From positions 4,792,142 to 4,856,141 of the forward strand of contig CM067532.1 in NCBI GenBank assembly GCA_034509925.1: DNA of 64,000 nucleotides, read 5' to 3'. Under the pieces are notes generated by a model. The model worked only from the letters and a program-made list of their open reading frames with translations, searched no databases and was not told the origin of the DNA. A program made the translations under genes and the position numbers. Shown here piece by piece: positions 11,601 through 33,682 of the stretch (its first letter is position 1; each line of letters begins with the position of its first letter). Source of the stretch: Hirudinaria manillensis. Taxonomy: Eukaryota; Annelida; Clitellata; Hirudinida; Hirudinidae.

Positions 11601-12486
11601 TTAAAAAGACCAAGAAATGACCTTGAAATCTACTCTGGAAAATCAAGTTCCTCAAAAAACCAAGTGCGCAACCGAGTGTAATAAACTGGAGCTCCGTTGA
11701 ATATTTATGAACTGCACCACCTTTTCATCATCACCAGAAAGCAATGCCTCATGTTTCTCAGATACAAACAGATTTTTTGTTGTTGCTCGTGTGTGACGAA
11801 CCTCAACAATCACTTTCCCAAGCTCCAATTTTCGAAAAATAAATAAATAAATAAATAAATAAGGGCTTGTAATTTGTATGTCTCCTCCGCGCATAATGAA
11901 GCTTTTTTATTTTTCATCGATGGTCTTCAAACGGAATAAGTGAAATGCGGAATGCGTACCCACAAAATGGAGACTTCGGTCGACTACAATTTGACAATTA
12001 TTTACGACAAGTCGAAAACGATCAGCGATTATATAAGTTTCAAACTGCAATGAATTCAATAAAGCATTCTATTAAGCGAAATTAAAATAAAATTCAACAA
12101 TTTATAAATTTTAAATACTCTCTAAATAGAACGAAAGGTGCTATTTTAAACTCTCAATCGCGAGCTCTTTGCATCTTAATAAACCAAAGATCTTGAATAT
12201 CGACCCGAGCACAAATGAAAGCTTCTTTCTTTAAGGACTGTTTGTTTATCATTTCAGGTCAGAAGACCTTGAGGTTAAGATTTCTCTCTCGAAGTGTCAC
12301 CTAACAAACCCCAAGCCTCCACCCAGGCCTCTACCCCATCCTACCCTCCGCCCCATCCTACCCTCCGCCCATTCATTCCTTAGAATGCACCCTGCACATC
12401 GAATATTCGTAAGAGCTTCTTATGACGGTGACTGATGTTTCGCTCGACTGTGGAATACGTTCTGATACATTATTCCTACTACTATC
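8695..12486. other. Gene-free intergenic stretch
   Basis: I see no exon, RNA gene or recognisable mobile element in these 3.8 kb. Minor features are GAGTGAATGAAT repeats (about 10147-10185), an (AAAT)n run (about 11838-11862) and a C-rich pyrimidine stretch (about 12312-12372). Short open frames here lack conserved motifs. Confidence 0.55.
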
Positions 12487-22772
<10,286 letters not shown>

Positions 22773-24381
22773 TTTTATTTATTTAATTATTTATTTATTT
22801 ATTTCCTCGGCCTTTCAATATTCAGTTGAAAATATAAAAAATGAATCTTTATTATAAAGAAAAACAGTAAAAACATTTAAAAGTCCTCATCGAATTTAGT
22901 GAGAAACTTATTATTATTGTTATTATTGTTGTTGTTGTTATTAATATTACTATTATCTTTATTATAATTTATGCTGTTACGATTCAAACATCAAGGTTTT
23001 AATATTTTATCTCCATAATTAACTATTTAAATCTATTTATTTGTAAATAAGCAATTTTTATGAATAAACTCAATAAAAACACTATTATTTGTTTTTTTTT
23101 ATGCTGTTAATTTTTTATATTATCAACTATTTTTGTTATTAATAAATACTTATTAATTGTTAATAGTACTACTGACCATTTTCTGGATGCCCATAATGAT
23201 CGAAATGACGGGGTTCACGCGTCAGCGTTAGACGGAACCGGAAAGAAAATGCACGCTTTGAGATGAAACTTCCTAACGGATCGACATCATAATACTTTGC
23301 ATCTGCTCAACCCCTCCACTTTTACTTTTTACTTTTAAACAGACAAATTCAGTGATGAATGAAGACGTGCAGCCATAATTCTGGCATTTTATGCCTCATT
23401 TCCCAATCTGGAGAGGATTTTGTTCTTGGTTTTTTGCGTTATTCCGACTTAGAAATCTCATAAAATGTCCTTACTATCTCCAACTGATTGCATCGCAACT
23501 TAGAACTTGAGAAGGAATTCATTTTTTTTTTATATAAAAACATAATTTAGCAATCAGTTTAAATTTATAAATATCACAACAGGGTTATTTGCGTCGATGT
23601 CAGCTGAAATTCGGTTAAACTTACATTAATTAGCGGCAATATTTCTATAAATCACTTTTGAGGCACTTCTCATATCATTGACTAATTTTTTACGATATGC
23701 TGTAGGAGATCATCATTTAAATAAACGTATATTTGCACAAGTTTGCATTGGTGCATTGGCAGATTTAGATTCCAGAACATTTGGCAATGGGGTGGAAAGG
23801 CATGTAAATATTCGATTTAAAGATTAGATTGTTTTCCCTCTGTTGACAAGCATAAAAATCTTTATTTTTATGTCCTTTTACTAGTCTCGATATTGGATGC
23901 ATGATATCCATTGGGTATACTGAATGGGCAAAGAACCATAAGTGAAGAAAGGGATATTGACATAAACAATACATTGAAACAGCTTGAGGACATTGCAAGA
24001 GTTTTTGAAAACATTGTTTTCTGGGCGATTTAGGTTAGGACACTGAGTCACTCCACATCATTGCTTCACTTATGTGACCATTTTATTCCCAAAAAGAAAA
24101 AAAACAACTTTGAGAGAGTTATCGCTTAAATTAAAAGAAAATTAGTTCAGACTTCGTGAACATTTCAGTTCAATAATTTACTTGATCCATAGTCTGAAAT
24201 TGGTAAAAATTTATCGATTGTTGTCCCCACTCCTTCTCTAACCCCATATACTCCTCGATGCAAGCAGTTTTCGTTTGTAACATTAACTTAATTTCATCAA
24301 AATATATTAAAAGAGATTTAATCTTAATCTCTAACGAGATCCAGGGTTAAGAGTTCTGGAATTGTGGCAGTTTGAAAAAAA
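22773..24381. other. Non-coding stretch; possible retroelement 3' stub at its left edge
   Basis: On the minus strand the sequence just right of the microsatellite ends GGCCGAGGAAATAAATAAAT before the TAA tract, like the 3' end of copy 1 (GGCCGAGAAAATAAAAT). This suggests a severely truncated fourth R2-like 3' end. No coding part is recognisable. The rest, up to the CCDC137-like gene, is AT-rich and shows nothing I can identify. Confidence 0.35.
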
Positions 24382-27014
24382 TCAATCATCTTTGGCTTTA
24401 TTGGCCTTCATTTGCCTGTACAAGTTAATAGCTCGCTCCCTTTCTTCGTCCAATATAATCTTAGGAATTTGTGGTTTAACTTTCTTTGTGAGTTCAGGAA
24501 ATTCTTTGTCCAGCAAAAGATTTGTTGACTTCTAAAATAAATTGTTTCCTTATCACATTACAATCAAACAAATTAGACAAATCTCTGTCAATACCTTCTG
24601 TGGAGCATTCTTTAATGTGTGAAACTTCAGGTTCGGGGGTTCTTTGGCAACCTCCCCAAATTTTACTTCGTCTGCAATCAAAATTTTAAGCATTTTTTTC
24701 AGCATAAATAGCATTATACTGAAGAATTGATATTAAGAATAATTTATAAAAAATTATATAACTAAAGGATGGACAGAAATGACGTCAGCAGAAGAAACAA
24801 AACCCAATGAATTAAAATTAATTCTGGTCGATCGAATCAATAAATGATTACCTTTCAGATGCTCAAAGTCTCCCAGTTTATCTAAACGTTTCAATGACTT
24901 ATTTTCGGATTGCTTCTGTTTTTTGGAGAGCAAGTGCCTACAAGAACAATCACCTGTAACCATTCGCACGCTCGCGTAATCGTTCGGCACAAAACTACAC
25001 GAACCTTTTGTTTTTATTCATTTTTTTTGCCTTTCCACTGCCAAACAATTCCTCATCCTTCTGCGAATTGAACTGCAATATTTCCCAGTCATAAGTAATC
25101 TTTATGCATTTATCCAGGCATGCCACAAAGCAATAAATTTCAACTTCCTAAATAGCTTTGAATAAATCACTAATATCAACCGACATAAAATAGATTTGCT
25201 TGCATGAACAATTTCTATTAAACCTATTTTAATGAATCATTGAATAAAAATGAAGCATATTTTATATAAAGAATAGTTTACTAAAATATCTCTTCTTAGC
25301 AAAATAATTTCTTTAATTGTGAAAGATAATAAAAACCTCTTCAAAGAAATAAAAACCAACACAAACTCAACCTTGAACTTGTCCTCCATTTTTGTCTTTT
25401 GAATGAAAAGCTGTGTTTCATAGTCGATCCTTCTCAAGAAATCCTTCTCTTTTTCCCTTTTCCTCTGCTTGAATTGAACGCCTTCAGCTCCTTCTGGATC
25501 TGCTTTTGTTGTCTTGTTTTGGTTTTTCCTGCATGTAGCCAGGTATTAAGTTGAAATTTATAACCAGATATTGTTGGCAACAAACTCCACTCACTTTTGC
25601 AAGGCTTTGCACTTCCTTTCCAGGAATTCCTTCATTTTGTTTGAAAATTCAGGGTCATTTCCTTTTGGTTTCTCATCGAACTTATCTTTCTTCCTATAAC
25701 ACAAAACACAAAAGTATGTGAAAAATTATTCAATCATTCATGCCTTTTATGGAAAATTCCACTTAGTAGTATTATTATATATTATTAACTAATCTGTACT
25801 CTTTCAATAAGATCTAAAATCTCAATGGCTTATGACACTGCCATTACTACATTCATATAGAAATTATTCTCCCTCCTGTTCAAACTCCTAACACAAATAC
25901 ACATTAGTACCATATATAGTAACACATTATCCAAAAGGAGAGCACTCTTCAACAGTAATTCAGGTTCCTTTATTTCAATTGCAAGAATTCTAAGTGACCT
26001 CAGTGATGAAATATATAAATAATAAATTGGCATAATAAAATATAAACTCAATTACCCTTTAAATTCTTATTATGCCATGTCAAATCTCATTGAATTCTTA
26101 AAGAAACTAATGCATATACAGATTTCTTTAATGATATAAATTTTTACAATTAAGATGCATCTTGTTATTGTGTTACTCAAATAATTTCTTTGCAATTAAG
26201 TATTATTAATTAAAGAAATTGCAAAAAGCCTTAAATCCTTAACTTTGTGGCAGCTGTTGGCAACACATATTTACCTCACCTTCTCCAAGACACCCATCAT
26301 TTTTTTGAAACAACCACAATTGAATGTAAATGTGTTCATACCGTATTGTCATTTTATTTTAGCTTCTGCTACTGATAAAATTATTCTATTTTGACTAACT
26401 CTTATCTTCAAATTAAGTAAATGAAATTATCAGACACAAATAAGTAATAAAACCATCCATCTGCGCAACCAACAAAACAGTTTTTACCAGTAACAACACC
26501 TATCAGTTCTCAAACTCATGAAAATGTTTATGCCTAAAATTAACTTTAACATAATGAATTTGATAAATATAACCAAAATTAACCTATCATCATTCAAATT
26601 TAAGCTTTGTTAAATTTCTATATTCTAATAAGGAAATGTGGAGTGGGATTGGAGATTCATTTCTGCGAGGATTAAGCCTAATCCAGGTCAAGCAACGACC
26701 ATTAATCTTGAGAGAGATTAGCATTTTTATCAAGTGCAATATCTAAAAACTCTTCGTCTACCAGAATTACGAAAACAAATATAAAGCAAATATATATACG
26801 ATTGTTGCGCATAGTAGCTTACACTAAATAGCTAAAGTATATCTATATCATCGCTCAACAATTTCGCATTTCAATATTGGAACAACCTGCTCTCGGTACT
26901 TTCTCCTGCGTTAAAAAGATCAATCGCTTTAATCTTTTTATTTCTCTTGCTTCGTTTTGGCTTGGTAAATGAGTTTGTCTTCATTTTAGAGCTCTCGCTT
27001 GAAATTCTCGTCAT
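24382..27014 (-). CDS. CCDC137: CCDC137-like nucleolar coiled-coil protein (multi-exon)
   Basis: Small lysine-rich exons. Exon 1 (27014-26887) starts MTRISSESSK and contains KRSKRNKKIKAIDLFN. Further exons lie at about 25694-25598 (KKDKFDEKPKGNDPEF), 25530-25371 (VQFKQRKREKEKDFLRRIDY), 25065-24993, 24937-24852 (HLLSKKQKQSENKS), 24674-24597 (DEVKFGEVAKEPPNLKFHTL) and a last exon from about 24531 to 24382 ending in ERERAINLYRQMK and KAKDD. The VKFGEV..PP.L block and the terminal ERERA...YR.MK helix are what I recognise from CCDC137, a nucleolar protein reported to sequester nuclear receptors. An exon between 26887 and 25700 is probably missing from this reconstruction. Splice sites are GT-AG where checked, but the exon 1 donor (GTTGTT) is weak. 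Confidence 0.65.
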
Positions 27015-27227
27015 ATTATGGAAAACAGCCTTTTGAATAAACATCAACAAAGAAACGATATTCTAGCTCGATATGGCAACAACATTTTTTAATATATCCA
27101 CAAAATTTAAATAGCAAACTTAAAAATAATTTAATTTAAAACAAGACTAACGTTAAGCTTAGAAATGTATTTATATTTCAAACTAAGCAGCATAATAAAA
27201 CCGCATTTTCAATTTGTGAGAATTAGA

Positions 27228-28159
27228 TCACACATCCGCAGCCTTTAATTTGCAAATAAAATAATGTTTCTTATTACAGATTTCATTTTTCCAGTAATAG
27301 TTAAATGGTTTGTGCAAAACTAAGCAGTTCATCTCGATCTTAGCAACAATTCCATCGCCCAGAGCTGCATGCTTTTGATGTGCTTCTGCAGACTTAGAGA
27401 TCAACGATTCGTTCATGCCAGAGTACCATCTGAAGAATGTGATTGGTCTGAAATGATGTCTTGATGTCCACATCCACTTGTTATTACGTGCCATGAAATT
27501 GCCGCTTGTCCACCAACTGGACTTGTCATAGAATTCTGTGCACCAAATTATATTTTATACAATTACTATCAATATACATCGACCTAATGCAGTAAAATAA
27601 ATTGTTTACCCTCGTTACTTTTTATCAAGAAGTCAACCACATGGGCTTCTTTGAGGGAGTCAAGAGAAAGCAAGTTGGCACCAAAAGCTGAACAATATTC
27701 ACGAGCTTCATGCCAAGACGAAACGAAATTCGAGAATCTGTAGCATGAAAACCAACTCGCCACTCCGACAAATCCAGAAGGACATCGCTTATCGTCGACT
27801 GATTGTGTTGATGTTTCTGGATGCTGAACCTTAGTTACTCCGAACATATGACGAAGATAGGAAGTTGTTTCCGTTTTTGAACTGTTCGTTGAACAATGAT
27901 GAAGTTGCCGAAGAATCTGTTTCGTATTAGATTTGATCCTTCTAAGTTGCCTTAAAATTTCTCTGTGTGAGATCATAACATTCTCGAGAAGCTTCAATTC
28001 AGAACTCCAAGATGAATAATAAACCATGTCGTTTAAACGTTGTGCATTCAGCGATTTATTCGATTCCTGTTCGACTAAATGCAAATCTACTCTGTTTCTC
28101 AAAACGTGCGATAATATTAAAAAAAGTAAAGTTCTTCGGCGAACAATTTCAAAAGTCAT
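27228..28159 (-). CDS. Secreted C-type lectin-like protein, two exons
   Basis: Exon 1 is 28159-27610 and exon 2 is 27535-27228, joined by a 74-base GT-AG intron. The product is 285 residues. The N-terminus is basic then hydrophobic (RTLLFLILSHVL), a probable signal peptide or anchor. A charged, probably helical stalk follows (residues about 30-105), then a C-type lectin-like domain from RCPSGFVGVASWFSCYRF to the end, with SWHEAREYCSAFGANLLSL and the closing NEICNKKHYFICK. The cysteine pattern fits a CTLD. The calcium/sugar motifs EPN or QPD and WND are not visible, and the WIGG-like segment reads WWTSGNF, so carbohydrate binding is doubtful. The ligand is unknown. Confidence 0.85.
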
Positions 28160-29052
28160 TTGTGCGATCGATTATCTAACTAGGAACATCGTGACAAACT
28201 CAGCCCGCGATGAAAGGACCGGGACGTCGCAACGTTCGGAAGGAAGCTTTTATATCGCTAATGGTCTCCTTTGTTGGTTCATAATTCCCAGAAGGAGACA
28301 TCAAATGTAATCCCAGTCGTTGCTTGCTACATAGCCCAAACATGCATCGTGTTCGCAGGAAACTTTCTAACGACATAAATGTTCGACCGTGTGGTGTTGT
28401 GGCCTCCAGAGTGCGTTTTCTCATAATATTTTACTGGGTTCCAGTGAAGGATCTGCTAAACATTTTTAGCGATAGGATGGAAACAAATGTTTAAAGGTGA
28501 CACCCCTCCAGCAATCAAAATGAAAATATGTTGCTTTTCCATAACTCTTTGAAAGTATTACAGCGAAGGAAATTATTTAGTTGTAATTTCACCTATTTCC
28601 AGATTTATTTCTTGTTCTGAAAAATAGAAATGGACGATTTTGAGAAATTGCCCTGCGCTATTACTCCATAAAAATTCATTTCCGAAATGAAATTAATTAG
28701 ACATCAAGCGAGGTTTTCAATCATTCTATATGTGCCACTTGAAACTTTAGCGAAAAGTGACAAGCGTCACTCGAATTTAAATAATCACAGACATGGACAC
28801 CCATATCTAACTTCTTTCAGCGTTTTACCGGAATAATCTCCTCATTGAAGCCTTCAGGATGAACCTTCAGACTAACTCTCGAACAGTTTTGGTCTTCCAA
28901 TATTATACATTAATAAATGGGAACAGAGTCGGATTAAAAGCCGTGACAGACCAAGGCTGGTGAATAAAGAATGGCCTAACTTTACAAACAAATGTAACAC
29001 AAATGCAATTTAGTTTACAATAACCGAAGCATAACCTAAATACACTTTAGAT
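28160..29052. other. Upstream region of the lectin gene, no further gene
   Basis: Short open frames here lack recognisable motifs. The region would hold the promoter of the lectin gene, but I see no clear core elements. Confidence 0.45.
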
Positions 29053-29163
29053 CCCTACAAGGACCGGCTCTGGCCCTCCCACTTGGCTCATCAAAATGCT
29101 TCAAAATGGGCTTTGGCATTATGTTCTCAAATCAGATTTGCATATTTTATATAACACTCCTTA
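29053..29163 (+). repeat. Unclassified interspersed repeat, copy A
   Basis: Shares with 33531-33682 the blocks CTRCAAGGRCCGG, GGGCTTTGGCA, TTATGTTCTCAA and CAGATTTGCATATTTTA, then TATATAACACT. Both copies are on the same strand with indels between blocks. No coding content. Confidence 0.65.
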
Positions 29164-29472
29164 AATCAAATAAAATAATTATTTAACATTGTCCTTAATA
29201 ATAATAGAAATTTATTATAGTAGCCACTCCGGTCGATTTAATAAAATACTATTTCCTGCACAGAAAGAGACACCATCTTTAATCTTTGAAACGCTTCTGG
29301 ACAACATCAAAGGGATTTTCCATGGAGCTTTATTCATTTTGTTTCACAAAAACTATTGAAATCTTACTAAGTGAGTATAGAGACGTAATAATTGAAACTT
29401 TGAGCAATTACATGCTATGGTTTTCATCAAAGTAGACAAAATGTAAAGCAGTGAATGCGGTTTTATTTTTGC

Positions 29473-29473
<1 letters not shown>

Positions 29474-29523
<50 letters not shown>
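29474..29523. repeat. (ATA)n microsatellite, 5' flank of retroelement remnant
   Basis: Fifty bases of ATA units directly preceding the remnant at 29524. Confidence 0.95.
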
Positions 29524-29524
<1 letters not shown>

Positions 29525-29699
29525 GTATGTAGAGTTGATACCAGGACGACCAAAGACTTCGGAGATTCAGAAGATCTCCTTGCTGGGCCCTACCCGCATT
29601 CTTCGAAAAGTTCTTGGGTGAATTGCTGAGAGCACTGGTAGTGCTCAGCATTCATTCATCACCGGCTGTGAGACCGAGAAGAAGCAGGAAAAATGTGTA
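29524..29699 (+). mobile_element. 176-bp 3' remnant of a Dong/R4-like retrotransposon between (ATA)n tracts
   Basis: The first frame reads YVELIPGRPKTSEIQKISLL and continues GPTRILRKVLG to a stop at 29619-29621. This aligns with the C-terminal end of the copy at 17752-18660 (YLDLIPG..., QKIALCGTAHILRRILN). About 78 bases of 3' UTR follow, then (ATA)n resumes at 29700. It is a severely 5'-truncated insertion. Its coding strand is again the TAA strand, as in the three larger copies, but here that is the plus strand. Confidence 0.8.
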
Positions 29700-29856
29700 T
29701 AATAATAATAATAATATTGAGATCTTTTATGGGATGGATACTTAATTCGAGCGGACCTGTTTTTGCCTAACTTCAATATTTATCGGGCCGGACTAGGCCT
29801 GGACAAAAAATTCCGGTCTCTAATACACACGAGTATGTTAATAATAATAATAATTC
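29700..29856 (+). repeat. (ATA)n tract with a second 120-bp insert of unknown origin
   Basis: ATA repeats at 29700-29715, then about 123 bases of complex sequence, then TAA repeats at 29839-29853 (GTATGTTAATAATAATAA). The insert has no coding content. Its position between two TAA tracts suggests the 3' UTR end of another TAA-targeted element. Confidence 0.45.
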
Positions 29857-31312
29857 AGATTATTAAAGTGGCGTATGTCCGGTGGACTTCAAGGCCACTG
29901 ATGTATGATGTTAATGTATGAATATGATGTCTAAAATTGTTTTTGGTTAGCCTTAATGACTTCAAAGTTATGAATAATATCGCAATAGTACAAACTTTTG
30001 ACAATATCATGTTCTATATGGATATAGAGGATCGTAGGGAGACGTGTTTGCCATAGTGATCGACACGAGACCCCGGCCAATGCTTTTTTGTTCGCCCGGC
30101 CCAGAGGTAAAATTGACTCCTGGTCGATCACTATAGTCCCACGGTTGAGCGTAAGATGTCTTAACTCAAAGTTAAGTTTAAGTGCTGAAAACGATCGTTT
30201 GATCGCATTACTTCACTGAAAAAGTTGGAATGGAACATCTTCATGATAGCAGTCAGAATATTTTTTACTCGTGTAGCGTATACTTCTAGGGCAGATATAT
30301 CCCACGAAAAGTTTCCAATGACATCAATTACTTAACTAGAAGTTTCATTAGCTATAATTAGTCTCGCTAATTCTTACAAAAGTTGGTCAATGATAGGGAA
30401 AAAGGTTGAACTTTGCTTGTTTGTCACTGCAATCTGCACACACAACACCACTAGTTTTTGCAGGTTGAGTTTTAGTGACCTCTATGCCCCACACATATCA
30501 ATACCACAACTGGCAAGGAACCCCATAGCCCAATAAACAAAAGCCAATCTCCCTCATGACTAAAGGCTACAGCCTTTTTAGTCAAATGGTTAATTCTGTC
30601 CTGGTTGTGAAAATAATGGCTTCATTTCCAAATTGTTAGAAAGTACAGAATTACAAGTGTTTTAAAATACCTCCATCCCCCTTTGCAGTTAATGACAGTT
30701 GCCTTTAAGGCACCACAATGGGAAAAGTACAAAATCATCCATTAATTCAAGAGAATGTGAAAATTTTAAAGTGGGAAAACCAGCATCAAAAGATATTACT
30801 TCTTCAAGAATTGTCAAAACAACAGTTTCCTAAATATAATGTAAGGGTCTCATGCTATTGCATACCATCCCTGTTTAACCAGCTATATTTCACGAAGATT
30901 GAATTGCAGTGCAGAAACTTAGTTGTAACTGCTAGGACATCTCAGGCTAATTCCTTGATCAATATTGTCTAGGAGTCAAACTCCATAAAGTCAAATAAAA
31001 TAATATGATCTAAGGCTTGCAACCTCAGTAGATACTCTAAGAGAATCTTCATCTCTAGTAACTTTTATGTGACTCAACAAGGCACCCACCAATAATCTGA
31101 ATACTCCTTCCCAGTAGCTTCCAAAACATGTAAAAAGTGCAAACTAACTTAACTTGCCTATATTGATCAGGTTCTTAGTATGTTTAGCTTACCAAAAAAA
31201 GTCAGCAAGAGTGTTGTTCAAATCATTCACCAAGAATAACATAAATCCAGTTATATGCTAGAGACGTTCAATGTCACTGAATTTGCCAAGCAATTCTTCA
31301 GTCATCACGATA
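29857..31312. other. Intergenic stretch with one inverted repeat
   Basis: No gene recognised. A perfect 12-bp inverted repeat (30053-30064 ATAGTGATCGAC and 30123-30134 GTCGATCACTAT) encloses 58 GC-rich bases with CCCGGCC boxes. An open frame at 30718-30972 has no known motif or neighbouring splice evidence. Confidence 0.4.
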
Positions 31313-32221
31313 TTATATAGGGTTGATCTTGAAATGGAGTCCGATGAGTGAAAAGACAAAACACTTGAGATCTTGGACAAGGTAATAAAAAGTCCTCAGT
31401 CCTTCAGGATCACTAGGAAAAGTGATAAAAGTTAGAAACAAGTCTTATTATGTTTAACATCATATTAATGTTAATTTGTTTAAATGAACTAATGTATTAT
31501 TCAACCTTTAGGTTATTAATAAACAATGATGCAAAACTTCATTCAAATCTATGAAAAAGTTATAGCAGCCAATATGATGTAAATACATTATGTAATAAGA
31601 CAACAATGCATTTCAAATATGCTGTAATTACTAACTTGCTCTGGTTTACATCTATCAAAGAGCCAATTTTTGATGTGGTGAATGAAATGTGTTCATTGTC
31701 CATGACTATTTCCAATTCCTGTCGTCCGACTCTGTCAGGCTGAGGCCACAAATTATCATCTTCCTGCATGATTTCTGAATCCTCAATTACTCTCCTCAAT
31801 TCTTGCATGACACTTTTGTGGACAAAAACCTAAAAATTGTTTTGAACTTTGATGTGCAGTTCTTATATCTAAGTTAACACATCACCAAACCCACTTCTTT
31901 TCTGATCATCGTATCATTCTTGTAATTCGAATTATTGGCATATCTCAATCTTCCTAAAAATCAAAATTAATTAATCATTGCAAAATCGGCAGCATCCATT
32001 CAGAAGTAACACAAACTATTGAATTCATAAAAAAATAATATGCCTCAAATAATTAACAAGACGAAAATATAAATCAACGAATCATCTACGTTAATCCGGC
32101 CACAAATATGGCGCATCAAAAACAAACCTTCCGGTCTAAATTCAAACTCCAAAAACTCGTGACCAAACTTTCCTTTATGTCCTACATAATATCTCAAATA
32201 AAAGTTATTTACGGTCGACAT
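31313..32221 (-). CDS. MAGOH: Mago nashi homologue, exon-junction-complex core subunit (4 exons)
   Basis: Exons 32221-32128, 31953-31895, 31829-31636 and 31412-31313 join in frame to 148 residues, against 146 in human. The product starts [17 protein letters not shown], continues [36 protein letters not shown] and [17 protein letters not shown], and ends [13 protein letters not shown], nearly identical to animal Mago. Mago binds Y14 (RBM8A) and locks eIF4A3 on spliced mRNA, acting in mRNA localisation and nonsense-mediated decay. All introns are GT-AG. The exon 2 donor is GTGGGT, and the exon 3/4 junction makes Asn where human has Lys (NDPEG for KDPEG). The transcription start is probably just upstream of 32221. 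Confidence 0.97.
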
Positions 32222-33530
32222 TTTAGATACAGATATTTGTGAGTCGTTGTCGATAATAGGTCACCGAATAAAGCGATGTGGATGTAAATAAAAACTCATC
32301 ATTTAGCATCCATCAGATTTTTTTTTGCTTCAAAATTTCATAAAATTTTTTTAAGTGTATATTTTTTTAAGAATATTTTCATTAATAAAAAATTATTGAA
32401 TAAAGTGTGTTACATTTAGATTTGAGATTCTCAACATCATGAAACTCAGATCCAGCTTCTAAACACGTATTCTTACCAAAAATAAAACACTACATTACTT
32501 TCGCTGTTAATGGTCCCGCTAAAATAAGACAGATGGGCCATGGTTAAGGCCTGTTCGGGGATAGGGCAAAGTGACGCCTTCCTCGCAAAGCGTAGTTTTA
32601 TGCGGACCGTAAAAGGAATCAGCGGAAACCTTTCCGCCAATAAATAGTCAAAATCTAGAGTCACCTAATAAACATTATTGTTATATTTGAATTCCGCAGG
32701 TGAAATTCATTAAGAAATAGCACCAAACTTGAAAAAATTAAAAATGTGTCGGGACGTCTATGAAATATGTCATGTTAATTTGGACCATTTTAGCCCCCTC
32801 CCTCATGTCACACCATTGACACAAATCTCAGGCCCTCCTCTAAAAATATGACACACATTACAAACTTTTTTTTAAAAGCTAGAAAACAACCTGTATAATA
32901 AAGGATAAAGTTGTCATTTAAGTGATTCATATTGATTTAGTATGTTTTATTAATTTAAAAATTGTCCACAAATGAAACTAAGTGTTCATCCATATGTGTT
33001 ACAATTTCAGCATCCAGAGAACCTTGGAAGGACTACTGAAGATATAGATGAGTCAACTTCATCCTCATCTGGCCATTTAATATTTTCTACGTTTTCTTTC
33101 CTTGTTACAAGCACTTCTTGCACGGTACACATTGGCGTAACTAGAGGATATTGGCGTCCAGGGCAAAACGCCTAAAATCGCCTTTGTGACAAATCTGGGA
33201 AAAAACATTACTTAGAAATTTCACACATCGCTTAATTATGAAACAAAAAACATAAAACAAAACCACTTATATTTTCATTTCATGTATATCGAATAATCAA
33301 AGATAATAATGGATATACCAAGCTTAATAAAATAAATCTTAAATAGTTTTAAAGAAAACAATATTCATCACATTTTCTTGTTAAAAATAAATATCAGACA
33401 TAATATGATGAATATCAAATATATCACAAGTATTAGATATATTCGAATTTTTTGAACGTATCACGATATTTTTTATTCTCGCTGGCAAGCAGTAAAACTT
33501 TTAGCTTATATCAATTTACTGACTAGAGAT
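32222..33530. other. Intergenic stretch, no gene recognised
   Basis: AT-rich sequence upstream of MAGOH. Short open frames at 32473-32664 (minus) and 32972-33175 (plus) show no conserved motif. Confidence 0.5.
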
Positions 33531-33682
33531 CTGCAAGGGCCGGTACGGCCCGCTAAAGCCCGTCAAAGCCTGACCCATGGGCCAATAGGTCTCAGACAAA
33601 TGAGACTTTAAAGAGGGCTTTGGCAGGCCGTTATGTTCTCAACTCAGATTTGCATATTTTACTGTATATAACACTTCCACAA
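33531..33682 (+). repeat. Unclassified interspersed repeat, copy B
   Basis: Second copy of the repeat at 29053-29163: same ordered blocks with extra sequence (CGCTAAAGCCCGTCAAAGCC) between the first two. Confidence 0.65.

Noticed and set aside
29500..29850. TAA-interrupted repeats as a possible CRISPR-like array
   Set aside because: Repeats are plain microsatellite units, the inserts are of unequal length, one encodes a retroelement C-terminus, and the DNA is eukaryotic.
30718..30972. 84-codon plus-strand frame starting MGKVQNHPLIQ
   Set aside because: No recognisable family and no adjoining spliceable coding exon. It may be real but cannot be supported.
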